From NCBI GenBank assembly GCA_021432605.1, contig MU271149.1, positions 806,001-870,000 of the forward strand: a DNA stretch of 64,000 nucleotides, written 5' to 3'. The DNA is from Coniochaeta sp. PMI_546 (taxonomy: Eukaryota > Ascomycota > Sordariomycetes > Coniochaetales > Coniochaetaceae). The notes below the pieces were generated by a model. The model had not been told where the DNA came from and did no database searches. It saw only the letters and a list, made by a program, of their open reading frames with translations. Position numbers and translations under genes: made by a program. Numbering within the stretch: the first letter of the stretch is position 1; each line of letters begins with the position of its first letter. Shown here in pieces: positions 53,901 to 64,000 of the stretch.

Positions 53901-54216
53901 CCAACTCAGGTGTGTGCCTGAAGCGAGCATCGGGAGAGACAAGATCGGTCTCAAAAGGTGTCTAGACATAATCAGAACAAGAGAAACGAGTCCGAGAGAA
54001 GGACCTTCCATATTCGAACTCTCAAGTGGCCCTCGGCCAGACTATCATCGATCGGTCACACAAGTTCACGTCGGTCGGCCTCACTTCAGAGGGGAGGCAA
54101 AGAAGCGTCGTAAGCGCAGTGGATCAAGTCGATTTGATAATCTTGGAGTTTGCGTAATTTGTCTGTTATCCTCCCGGGTGCCTCCAGCCCAACGGCTCTG
54201 CCGTTGCTGTCACGCC
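50926..54216. other. Gene-poor stretch of about 3.3 kb
   Basis: This lies between the PNG1 start and the UTP4 3' end. The longest frames (138-145 codons) have no domain and some lack a true ATG. A TATAAAAA-like element is near 52481, but only a 21-codon frame follows it. Nothing here is a supported gene. It may hold a non-coding or degenerate locus. Confidence 0.5.
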
Positions 54217-56919
54217 TCACCGCTCCCACTCCCCGTCGGCAAAGTACCTAGGCGGTAGGTCCACGTCCCAGATCGGCCTTTCGACAAGAGCAACTTCCAG
54301 AGGGGGTAAAGCGCCTTCAGGGCCTTCCTTGACATGCTCTTCACTCTGTAGAGGCACGATGCCCAGTATCGGCCGGTACTTGTATGTATGCCAGTACTTG
54401 GTTTTCAGGTCCCTCTTCTCCAGGGCTCCATTGCCGTTAGCCCCTTGCTCATCCCTCATGTGCAAAAGCTCGCCTCCATCAGTATCTTCGTCGTCGTCGT
54501 CATCATCCTCGAGGCCGCTGCTTGTGGCTCGGCTTCGATGGTCGTCGGCTTCGGTGTTGTCGATGTCCATCCACTCCTTCTTCTCCGCATCGACGAGGAC
54601 ATGAACGGTCTGAGGTGCAAGGGAGTGTTTCTCCATCCTGTCCCCAGCACCGCTCTGAGTTCCGTCCCGTTTCCGCTTGATGCCCTTGCTATCGCCGTGC
54701 TTGACCAAGCTCGTCGGCTTCTCTGGTGTGAGATCCTCAGACAGGTCGAGCATGAAAACAAACGAGACGCCATACATCCATACTCGGGAACCCTGCCAAA
54801 GAGTGCCCTTGACCACGTCTTTCGTCTTCCGGAACTGTTCGGGAATCCTTGCCTGGGGATTCCGCTTGGACCATGCGGTTAAAGCGCCGTGTAGAGGGTT
54901 GAATGTGAGAATTTGCCAAGTTGTCGTAATGGCCAGGAGGGTGTAGTCATCAGCATCGGTATCTTCAATGTTGCTGGTAGCGAATGAGAGACAGACAGGC
55001 ACTGCAGGAAGCTTCGGCATGAGCGCCGCTTTCGGGTTACGAATCCACCGCGTGCCACTCGGGGTTGCCTCATCCTCACTGTCTGCTGAATCGCTGGAGG
55101 AAGTCGATGACGAATCGTCGTCCTTGCCATCAAGGGCATCGTCGCCAGGACTGCGCAATACCCATGTGTCAACGTAGCCGGCTAGGTCCGCAACAGCAAG
55201 CATCTTGCTGTCCGGGGCAAAGGCGATGTGACCCACGTGCCTGTTGTAAGCGCCAAGACCGCCCAGAAGCGTGTATTTGGAGATATCTCTTCGTAATCTG
55301 CGTAACTTGGACGATTGTGATATGGTGTATGACCGGTCAGAAGCTGTCACAGAAGCGACGATGTTCGCAATCATGACCTTGCTTCCTTCCTGCACCCAGC
55401 TGACCCAGGACGCGTCAGGCGAGATCTGGACTTTGGTGGCCCCATGACCAGTTGACGGCACATCGACTTTAGTGATCCTGAGCTCGGGGTCGAGGCCGGA
55501 AGACCCAAGTCGGAGGTTGAAAGCCTTGATCTCTGATCCAGTGGCAACCACCAGCAGATCTCCTTTCTCGCTAATGGACGCTGATGTGATGTTTGACTCA
55601 CCCTTCACAAGTATCCTGCCGAGTAACTTGTGGTTCTTAGCAGGGTTCGAGTCTTCGCTAGCATCCAGCAAGTCTTTCACAGGTCTGCGAAGCTGCCAAA
55701 TGTGAACTTCCCGGCCCCACCAGCTGAGTATCAGCCGTGCCTTCGGCGCACTTTGCACCACTAAACTCTGCGGAAGATGAGATAAGGTTCGATGGTTCTC
55801 TTTGCCGGCGCCACGGAGAGGGATCACGACCGGAGTAGCATCGGGACCTGTGAAAGATTGTCAGTTACACTCGACATAATTATTGAGAATCTTAAGAGAT
55901 AACATACCGCCAGACACAACAACGCTCATACCCTTCCCTTCGAACGATGCCATGGCCTTCACATCGTGTGTGTGGTATCGCCGGTGCCACATCTTCGACC
56001 AACGGCCAGGTTGTCCCGGCATAGGCTCGTAGAGGACCGTCCGTCGATCCATGCCCCCCGAGAGTATCCTCTTTCCATCCGCACTGGTCGCTAAGCTCAG
56101 CACATCTTGTGTATGACTCTGTATCCGTTGTGCCTGGGTGTAGGTCTTGCCATCCCAAATACAAATCTGACCAGTCGAGTCTCCGGAGACGATATCACCG
56201 TTGCGTAGGCACTTGACCGACCAAACAATGATGTCCCTCGAGCCTCCAGCGAGATCCGAACCAAGAGTCATTTGTCTCAACACAGAGCCGTTCCTGATAT
56301 CGTAGGCGCGTATCGTGCTGTCAGAGCAGCCAACGATCACGACGTGTCGTGACTGGAAGGTCAGACTGACCATCTTGACCTTCTTCTTGGGTGTCTTAAC
56401 AATAGCTCTTTGGAACCGTAAGTCGTCATCTTCGATAGAGTACAGCAGGAGACTGCCGTCGCTCGTGCCCGCGACCAGACGTCTGGTGCTTTGCTCGCCG
56501 TTAGTCGCAGGGGGCTGGGCAGCAAGGCACCAGATATCGCCATGAGTTCCGGTGGCGTGCTTCTTGGCCGTCGCCTTCTCTAGGTCCCACTCCGTAACAG
56601 TTGTGGTATATCCTATGCTGAATAGCCTTGACCTGCCGATAATGATCTTGCCGTCTGCGGTCTCTTCGTCAGGGTCGGTAACCCACACCAAGCCGTCGAT
56701 ACTGCGGTCTTTGCCTCCGGCAATGACAAGCTCTTGGTGCCATATACCATCAGCCGGGTTCCATATTTCGATATCGCCGTTGGCTCGACCGACTGCTAAC
56801 CGCACTTCGACCTGCTTCAGGTGCGACGCTCTCAGAGGCGGTAGCGAAGTGTGAGAGAAAGCCACGGCATTTATGGCGGATGCCGGGTACTGAACAAAAC
56901 GGCAGCGATGAATATCCAT
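54217..56919 (-). CDS. UTP4: UTP4 (cirhin), SSU processome WD-repeat protein
   Basis: Two exons join to 880 residues: 56919-55908 and 55847-54217. The intron 55848-55907 has GTATGT, GTAACTGAC and CAG; the join gives VVSGGPDATPVV. The start is the ATG of MDIHRCRFVQYPASAINAVAFSH, the conserved Utp4 N-terminus; the frame runs open 89 codons further up but that part is not protein-like. WD blades include AVGRANGDIEIWN, GSHD-type CSDSTIRAYDIRNGSV, SGDSTGQICIWDGKT and SGGMDRRTVLYEP, then a second propeller. A Ser/Asp-rich loop and an acidic stretch interrupt it, and the protein ends in PPRYFADGEWER. It belongs to the t-UTP/UTP-A complex in the nucleolus, required for pre-18S rRNA processing and rDNA transcription. 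Yeast Utp4 is about 776 residues, so this one is somewhat longer. Confidence 0.95.
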
Positions 56920-57551
56920 GGCTGCTGTTGTGTGCAAGTCGTAGACGTCAGTGTGTCGCCTTGCGCATCTCGGAGAACGCTTTCTTCGATTATCACAAGA
57001 GGTCTCGAAGGTCCCTTGAAATAAAACCGAAGTTTTCTGGACCCAGAAATTTTTGGCCTGCAGACAATTAAGGTTTGGTCCGTGCTTACACAGTCGCTGC
57101 GCATGCTGCCCCTCCAGCCAAAAGTGCATTTTCGCCGTGACCCCACCATCCCGTCGGTGACGCTGCTTCGAGGTAAAGGTACTCACCGGTAGCTACCGTG
57201 CCGTCAACAACGAGTCTCACTATTCCAATTTGCGACGGTGATATCTGACTCGCTTCCCTCGTTTAGCTCTCCTGCTTCTAACGGCCTCTCGTCGTAACAA
57301 ACGAACAGCTTGCGCTTGTTGATCCAAGGTCACAAGCACAGACATAGGCCTGAACCAAACTCCGACGTCGCAGTACCCGGATGATTCATCCTTATTTGTA
57401 AGACGACACTTGCGTAACCCTTTACACGAGCTTTACAAGCGCTGAATGTTGACATATACAACTCAGATTCACACGTTGACTTCCTTGACAAACCCCTACA
57501 AAGCAAATCACCATTCGAAAGGTTCCAGCGTCCAGCCAGACAGTCGCAAAG
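56920..57551. other. Divergent promoter region of UTP4 and NPT1
   Basis: About 630 bp are shared by two housekeeping genes transcribed apart. The UTP4-side frame is open for 89 codons upstream of its start. No TATA box or repeat stands out. Confidence 0.45.
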
Positions 57552-59112
57552 ATGGATTTCAATAGCTCCTCGCCCTATCCTGAGGGCGTGATATCTTTTT
57601 TGGATACCGATCTGTACAAGTTAACCATGCAATGTGCTGTTCTCAAGTACTACAAAGATGTCCCCGTGACGTACGCCTTTACCAACCGTACACCGGAGAA
57701 GAAGCTGTCGCGCAAAGCGTTCAGCTGGCTAGAAGAGCAAATCCGAAGTACGATCCTCCTTTGGAATAACGTGTGGAACGGCCTTTCTAACATTGGAACA
57801 ATCCAGAGCTCGGAAACATATCTTTGACGACAGAAGAGCTACAATACCTAAAAACGCATTGCCCATACCTCACACCAAGCTACCTCGAATTCCTGAAAGA
57901 GTTCCGTTTGCGCCCTCGAGACCAAGTAGCCCTGACATTCCACCCCGTGGGAGAGGACACGGGCGCCGAATCAGACATAGGCGACATCGACATCAAGATC
58001 AGCGGCACCTGGGTCGATACGATTCTCTACGAGATACCTATCTTAGCCCTCACGTCCGAGGCCTTCTTCAAGCACATGGATACGGACTGGGAGTACGATG
58101 AGCAAGAGCAGAAGGCATTCGACAAGGGTATGCGTCTGCTCGAAGCGGGCTGCGTCTTTTCAGAATTCGGAACGCGGCGACGCCGAGACTACCACACACA
58201 GGCTCTTGTCTTTAGAGGCCTGACCAGAGCAGCAAAGGAAGCCGAGAAGCGCGGCCTTCCTGGCAAACTCTCAGGAACAAGCAACGTCCACCTGGCGATG
58301 AGGTTCAATATCCCACCCGTAGGAACAGTAGCACATGAGTGGTTCATGGGCATTGCTGCTGTCATCGATGACTATAGCGGGGCTACCGAAGAGGCTCTGC
58401 GACGTTGGGTCGGCTGCTTCGGAAGGGGTGTCCTCGGAATCGCACTCACGGACACATTTGGCACGCCCGAGTTCCTCAAGGCTTTCAGCAAGCCTATCCG
58501 GGACATCGAAGACCACCCCAAGCCAAAGCCGCGGAAACCCAGTACCGCGGACAGGTTCATTGCGGCAACGGATAGTATTGGCGAACCTGATGGAGAGGCA
58601 CGCGAAAAGACGTATGCAGAGGTGTTCACCGGCGTGCGCCAGGATTCGGGTGATCCAACCAAGTTTGTCGCCGTGATGCGGAAGTTCTACGATGATCAGG
58701 GCATCAAGGACCGCAAGGTGATTGTCTTTTCGGATTCGCTAAACATTGATCGGTGCTTGGAGTATAAGAAGGTCTCCGAGGAGGCCGGGTTCCAGCCTAC
58801 GTTCGGTGTCGGCACGTTCCTGACCAACGACTTTGTGCACAAGTCTACGGGAAAGAAGTCGGTGCCGCTCAATATCGTCATCAAGCTAAGCTCTGCTGCT
58901 GGGCGGCCGGCTATCAAGATCAGGTAAGAATCATCACATGTCCCGGTGGAGCGACGTGTGCTAACACCGTTTACAGTGACAATGCTGGCAAGAATACCGG
59001 AGACAAGGACTTGGTCGAGAAGGTCAAGCGCCAGCTTGGATACACCGAGAAGGAGTGGACAGAGGGTGATGAGACAGCTAGATGGGGCAAGGAAGGAGAG
59101 GCGCCGGCTTAA
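57552..59112 (+). CDS. NPT1: Nicotinate phosphoribosyltransferase
   Basis: Three exons join to 482 residues: 57552-57747, 57807-58923 and 58977-59112. Introns are 57748-57806 (GTACGA, TTCTAAC, CAG) and 58924-58976 (GTAAGA, GCTAAC, CAG). Family landmarks are the N-terminal [19 protein letters not shown] and [50 protein letters not shown] (the invariant His region), [27 protein letters not shown] and [10 protein letters not shown]. The C-terminal SDNAGKNTG lies in the last exon. The enzyme converts nicotinate and PRPP to nicotinate mononucleotide, coupled to ATP hydrolysis, in the Preiss-Handler route of NAD salvage. Length is close to yeast Npt1 (429) with an extra acidic insert near residue 330. 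Confidence 0.96.
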
Positions 59113-61217
59113 GCCTGAGTTCCTCTTGTGCAGCTTGTTGTTTAGATGTGAAGGCGCAGCATCACTCATCACTATTTCTGGTCGGACCATTTTAGAAGCA
59201 TTGACGGAATGAGAGCATTGGATACTATTCGGGTTGATACCACCAGTTCAAGCTGCAAGCTGCCCACAGATGGACGCAGCAATTGCAAAAGGCCATGGCG
59301 GATTCGGCCTCAATTCTGCGCTGCCGCTGACGTGCCTTACAGAAGTTCCGGCTTCTGGGACGAAAGTGCCTGCACGATTGTCTTTTGCTGAGCAATCCGC
59401 TGCTTGATGCCGCTTGTGCCTTGCAGAGGGCCACATGGCATAGGGCGATACAACCGGGGACGTGCATTATTATATGGTACCGAAAAGACGCGCGAGCCAG
59501 CCAGACCGAAGTGTTCGATGCTCGAGGTCTATCGGAAGCGAGGACACAGACCTCTTCCCACGGGTAATGCTGTGAGACATTGTTGCTGACACGAGGACGC
59601 CAAGGGCAAGCAACCGCCCGTGCCATTAGCACCGCATAGCTCCCGGTCCCTTGGATTGGACCGTGAGTTTCCCGTGGGTTGGATGTCTGCAGAAGTCGGC
59701 TCAACTCTCGAATCCAGATTGATGGATTGACTTCCACCGAATACTGGAAAAGCAATATCCATCTTGACGGGGCAAGGACTCGGAACGGAGAGACAAAGGA
59801 GAAGCAACGGCTGTGCTACCGTGCGTCAGGCACGTACCTCGCAGCATCCACACAAGTTCAGCCCTGTTACTCAACAACAACCACAGCATCTTGATCGCAC
59901 GGCTGTACTGGGCTCTTGATCTTCCCTCAAACCTTCTGAGAAGTTGACTACCCATCTACCTCGACTCTTGCCTCTGATGTGGTCATTGCGAGTCCATAAT
60001 TGATGACCCCAACAGTTTTACGTTCCTTCCTGCGTTTCTTTTCCCGGAGGATCCTGATCTCATCTCACGCCTCTTTATTTTATTGATAAATGCGGCGCTT
60101 CGCATTGTAAGCAAGACAATTCTTGTGGACGTCGCACAGAAGACGCCACGGATGACCGATCAGAAGGGGCAATTTCCACTCCACGGCCTTGTCCAAATCC
60201 AAGACAGCAGAGAGATACCGTCGTTGCCACCAGTGAAGATGCCGTTACAGATGAGCATGTTCTCGTCATCAGGTGCAGTAATGCTATCTTTGTCTTGTCG
60301 TCATCGCTGACTTTAGTCCCAGATCTCTGGGTGCTCAATATAATAGCTATCTACGGGGTATAAGCTCACCTCCGAGACTGCATGCCGCCAAGATAGCGAA
60401 ACGTGAGATTCGGATCGGATTGCGCGGTGCCGCTGTGCAACCCTTACCTTTTCCGTTACAACAAGCCATTGAATAAGACGTCAGCTAGACCAAGGTAGTC
60501 TAGTGCCCACATCCAAAAGTCCTCAGTTGATCTCAACCAACATCTTTGACAAGATCTCGGAGGGGCCCACCAGTGACCAGTGAGCTCGAAACAAGCAAAT
60601 CCCCCCACTGATTAGTTGGGAAGATAAGCGGCAGAGCCAGATAAGGGTACTGGGCTTAAGTTTGTTATTACAGAGACCTTGCATGATCTTAGTGTATCAC
60701 CCTTCAAGGGTCGGCTCGCTGACCACTGGGATGCTTCCAGTATCGCAATCATTCGAGACCCAAGTCACTCTCACGGCAGTTGTGGCGCTCCAGTACACGG
60801 CGTCGACTTGAGCCCTGCAGCTACCAAATCGATTCGCGTTTTCACGTTGCAACGAAGCCACGCTTTCTTTGTCACCTATCAGTTCTTCTTTTATAATAGC
60901 CCAGGGTGTTGACATTGGTCGTCTGAGTGTGCATTGACGTCGCCGAATCTGCGAGCGCAGGCCGACCTGCAGATGGAAGCCGATCCAGGGCTCCTTCTTC
61001 TCAAATGTACATGATGCGCGCCTCTCTTCATGGCTCTGTCTCTCCCCTTCACTATACTTCCTTCCTTCTGTCGCTCAGTTCTTCCTTCTTCAGTTTTCCT
61101 GCCCTTGTCCCAGGACCTCGGGTGGTCGATTCCTCGTCGCAAGTCTAACAAGGCCTCGCCCTCCTGGCTGTACTACCACGCTCTCGTATATCGAAGTCAA
61201 GCGCACCACCAGCGACC
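59113..61217. other. Intergenic region of about 2.1 kb
   Basis: This lies between the NPT1 3' end and the permease start. No gene is supported; the minus-strand frame at 59225-59755 begins only at a TTG and has no domain. The last 185 nt before the permease ATG are ATG-free and CT-rich, fitting a leader. Confidence 0.5.
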
Positions 61218-63225
61218 ATGCACACCGAAGAGAAGAAGGACCACGAACGGGCCATAGATGGAGGCTCCGAGGACGAGACGGTGGTTGCGATCGAGGACGG
61301 CATTGTCGTCAATGCATCGGGTTACAAGGACCAGCTGAAGCGCCAGTACGGCCTTCTGGGACTCGCCGGTATCGCGCTCACTGTCGATAACGCCTGGATA
61401 GCTCTAGGCTCGTCGATCTCGGTCTCAATCCGTGAGTCTTTTTTTGAATTCCAACGCTCCTCGTTATCATCTGTGATGCCATATGGGCTTCCCATCCCCT
61501 GATAGCTTGGCGGTCATGCTGACCATAAATTTCGTACAGTCAACGGTGGTCCGCCGGGCATTATCTTTGGCCTTATCGTTGCCCTCTTTTACTACTCGTT
61601 TATTGGTCTGGGTCTAGCAGAGGTGTGTACCGTTCTGTGCTCATCATCATGAGTCAACATTTTTACTAAGCCCGATTGCCCTCGCTCCAGTTCGCATCAT
61701 CGGTCCCGACTGCCGGAGGTGTCTATCACTGGGGAACCATTGCGGCCGGGCCGAAGTGGGGCCGTATCGTCGGCTTCTTCACCGGATGGATCAACTTCTA
61801 CGGCTGGATGTTCGATCTGGCCGCCCTGACCCAGATCACGGCCAACATCTCAATCAACATGTACATCGTGTACCACCAAGACAACTATGTTTTCGAGCAG
61901 TGGCACGTGTACATCGCCTACATCCTGATCACCCTCTTCTCAACCGCCTTTGTCATCTTCGCCAACAGAGCGGTCCCATGGACTCAGAACGTGGGCATGT
62001 TTTTCGTTATCGTCGGCGGCATCGTCACAATCATTGTCATCTCGGCAATGTCGAAGGTCCATGCCTCGAACCACTTTGTCTGGGGGTCATTCGATGAGAA
62101 CAATCTCACTGGCTATCCCGGCGGCCTAGCATTCCTGTTAGGTGTTCTTAACGGTTCCTTTACGATCGGGACCCCTGACGCAATTACGCACTTGGCTGAG
62201 GAGCTGCCGCACCCGCGAAGGGATCTACCGAAGGGCATTGCTTTGCAGATCGGCCTCGGCTTCCTCTGTACGTTGACATCTTGGCCGACGAGAGCATCGT
62301 TGTGAAGGGTCACTAACATAACCCGCCTCGCAGACGCCTTCCTCTTCGCGATTGCTATATCGTACTGCATCACGGATCTGAGTGCCCTAACACTAGGAAT
62401 TAACACTTACCCTCTTGCCGGCATCTACTCTCAGGCCACCGCCAACTCAGACGGTACTCAGAACTTGGGGGCCACATTTGGCCTTCTCTTCATCATCTGG
62501 TGCTCATCAATGCTATGCTGCATTGGCACTACCCTGACAAACTCGCGCATCTACTGGGCCCTGGCCCGCGATAATGCCGTCCCACTCTCCGGACTCTTCG
62601 GCAAGGTCAACGAGAAGCTCAGCTGCCCTATACCCGCTGCTGTGTTCGTCGGTAAGCCTTCCTCACCCTCAGCAGCAAACAGACCCAGTGGAAATACTGA
62701 CAATTACAGGGGTCCTTTGTCTTGCCCTAGGTGCAATTCCCCTGGGAAGCTCAACGGCGTTCCTGGATCTTACCGGTTCCTTCATCATTCTGAGCACCGT
62801 ATCCTATGGAATTCCTTTCCTGGCAAATGTTATCACGGGACGCAAATACTTCCCCAAGGGGCCATTCCACCTGGGTAGATATGGAACGGCGATCAACATC
62901 GCCGCCGTGCTGTTCATTGCTCTGTTCAACGTCCTCTACTGCTTCCGTATGTTACCTTCCTTCTCCCTCACTCATGATGTTGAAAAGGGGGCTTTATCTG
63001 ATTTGATCCGCAGCATACTCCATCCCTACCGATGTTACGATCATGAACTACAACAGCGTGATCTTGGTTGGAGTTATCGCTCTGACGGCCTTGTGGTGGG
63101 TGCTCCACGCCAACAGGAACTACCCGGGACCCAAGGTCATGACGATGTACATCCACGATGACCAGCCGGTTCCCGTCACACTGGCGCAGGCGGCTGCGAT
63201 CCAGAGCGAACAGAAGAAACAATGA
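61218..63225 (+). CDS. APC-superfamily permease (choline/GABA/amino-acid type)
   Basis: Six exons join to 546 residues: 61218-61431, 61540-61622, 61691-62267, 62334-62651, 62710-62946 and 63014-63225. All introns are 58-108 nt with GT...AG ends and mostly CTRAC-like branch sites. After an acidic N-terminus of about 45 residues come about 12 hydrophobic segments. The family pattern appears as LNGGPPGIIFGLIVALFYYSFIGLGLAE, ASSVPTAGGVYHWGTIAAGPKWGRIVGFFTGWINFYGW, and TPDAITHLAEELPHPRRDLPKGI. These are typical of fungal amino-acid/choline (Hnm1-like) or GABA permeases. The substrate cannot be told from sequence. The protein acts in the plasma membrane; the last residues form a hydrophilic tail. 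Confidence 0.9.
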
Positions 63226-63626
63226 TGAACTAAGTGAGGTAGAGCTGCCAGACCAGCTAGCCTGGCTTGGAGTTTGGCGATTGTATGAGGTTTTTCGCCA
63301 TATTGTTATGTCGCACTTTGTCAGGATAGTGAAGAGAGCTTTGTGATGCGAGCTGGTTGTGTAGTTATAAAAATACGATAGGATACGATACCCGAATGAC
63401 GAGATTATATGATACATCGACCCCGGGGTCTGATAGTACGATACTTGAGATGGTAAACTGTGCCTTGTCAAAAGAGATATCTGTTCAGTAGCAGCTCTAC
63501 TTGATTCTCTATCTGATTCTAGTGCTCCTCTCGAGGTCTGGTCAAGCTCATCTACAGGTTTAAACACCACAGGCAGCCCTCACCCATAATCTCCTCCCGA
63601 GCAAGTCAAGCGTATCACCAATCCAC
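63226..63626. other. Intergenic region between convergent 3' ends
   Basis: This is the 3' flank of the permease (plus) and of the DsbA-like gene (minus). Short TATGATACGATA-like repeats occur at 63370-63445 (several 'gata(c)gata' words). No gene is seen. Confidence 0.45.
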
Positions 63627-64000
63627 CTAGACAACCTTCTTGTCCAACCACTCAACCCACTGATCCGCCGTCCAGGAACTGCTGAGCTCTCTCGCCTCCA
63701 CCCCATCCAGCAGCACAGTAGGACTCACATGCACGCCCGTCAGCCTAGCCATCTTGATCAACACCTTGAGATCATCCGTCACGCCGTTGCCCACATTCAG
63801 GTCCCCGTCCGCATCAGGCTTATCCGGCACCGCCAGCAGGGCATACACGGCCTCCTCGTCCAGCCCGACGCTGTCCTTCGCCAGCCTGGCCAGTCTGCGG
63901 TAGGTGGCGTTGCGGGTCTCGTTGACGACGCTGACGTCGAAGTAGGACTTCTGGTCGGCGAACAGGGCCGCGGCGAAGGCCCAGAACTTGGACGGGGCGA
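63627..64000 (-). CDS. Thioredoxin-fold DsbA-like protein, 5' part cut off
   Basis: The C-terminal 124 residues of a gene run off the right edge. The visible part starts with APSKFWAFAAALFADQKSYFDVSVVNETRNATYRRLARLA. It continues with VGLDEEAVYALLAV and ends with ARLTGVHVSPTVLLDGVEARELSSSWTADQWVEWLDKKVV. The cis-Pro loop VHVSPTVLLDG and the insert helices match the DsbA-like thioredoxin-fold family of fungi. The N-terminal active-site region (CxxC or its variant) lies outside the window, so redox activity cannot be judged. Confidence 0.8.
   Translation of the reverse strand, partial: APSKFWAFAAALFADQKSYFDVSVVNETRNATYRRLARLAKDSVGLDEEAVYALLAVPDKPDADGDLNVGNGVTDDLKVLIKMARLTGVHVSPTVLLDGVEARELSSSWTADQWVEWLDKKVV

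Noticed and set aside
53821-54258. 145-codon plus-strand frame before UTP4
   Set aside because: It begins at TTG, overlaps the UTP4 3' end and has no recognisable domain.
56920-57186. 89-codon N-terminal extension of UTP4
   Set aside because: The family N-terminus begins exactly at MDIHRCRF; the upstream part is basic, Cys-containing and unlike any Utp4.
59225-59755. 176-codon minus-strand frame
   Set aside because: It begins at TTG, has no domain and no coding-like composition.
1-64000. CRISPR arrays or bacterial operons
   Set aside because: No regularly spaced repeats occur, and gene structure is plainly eukaryotic with spliceosomal introns.

Overview
The window is nuclear DNA of a filamentous ascomycete (Pezizomycotina). 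Most genes carry one or more short spliceosomal introns (about 50-145 nt) with GTRNGT-like donors and CTRAC-like branch points. There are no operons, intergenic stretches are long, and the protein set is typical: a KMT6/E(z) methyltransferase, Zn2Cys6 regulator, PPZ phosphatase, Pil1/Sur7 eisosome proteins and TOS1. The PNG1 protein lacks its catalytic cysteine, as reported for Neurospora, which points to Sordariomycetes; the exact genus is not decided here. Gene models below were spliced by eye, and all multi-exon models keep frame.

Layout. 1-4 kb: no convincing protein gene, then a tRNA-Glu(CTC). 4.5-8.4 kb: an IQ-motif protein and an SDR reductase (both minus). 9.8-15.2 kb, all minus: a PX-domain protein (YPT35-like), a GRE2-like extended SDR and a Zn2Cys6 regulator. 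17-20.5 kb: a secreted Cys-rich GPI-type protein and a choline/ethanolamine phosphotransferase (plus). 21-25.8 kb: NAA38/LSMD1 (minus) and the large XPG/Rad2 repair nuclease (plus). 27.5-34.5 kb: TOS1 wall protein (plus), WDR6/Rtt10 and a SUR7/PalI membrane protein (minus). 34.5-38.8 kb: a long regulatory/leader region, then the PPZ phosphatase (plus). 41.4-48 kb: KMT6/E(z) (minus) and divergent Pil1/Lsp1 (plus). 49.4-57 kb: PNG1 and UTP4 (minus) separated by about 3.3 kb without genes. 57.5-63.2 kb: nicotinate phosphoribosyltransferase and a six-exon APC-type permease (plus). The right edge cuts a DsbA/thioredoxin-fold gene (minus).

The genes are mostly unrelated housekeeping functions: DNA repair, rRNA and tRNA processing, NAD salvage, phospholipid synthesis and chromatin silencing. 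The only functional grouping is weak: SUR7 and Pil1 belong to the same plasma-membrane domain (MCC/eisosome), and PPZ, TOS1 and the permease also act at the cell surface. I found no gene cluster that makes a convincing new multi-gene system. The most unusual signals are a 1,147-nt stretch upstream of PPZ with no ATG on the coding strand, the Cys-to-Val change in PNG1, AT-hook-like motifs in a long tail of the H3K27 methyltransferase, and a recurrent TACCTTACCT-type motif in intergenic DNA.
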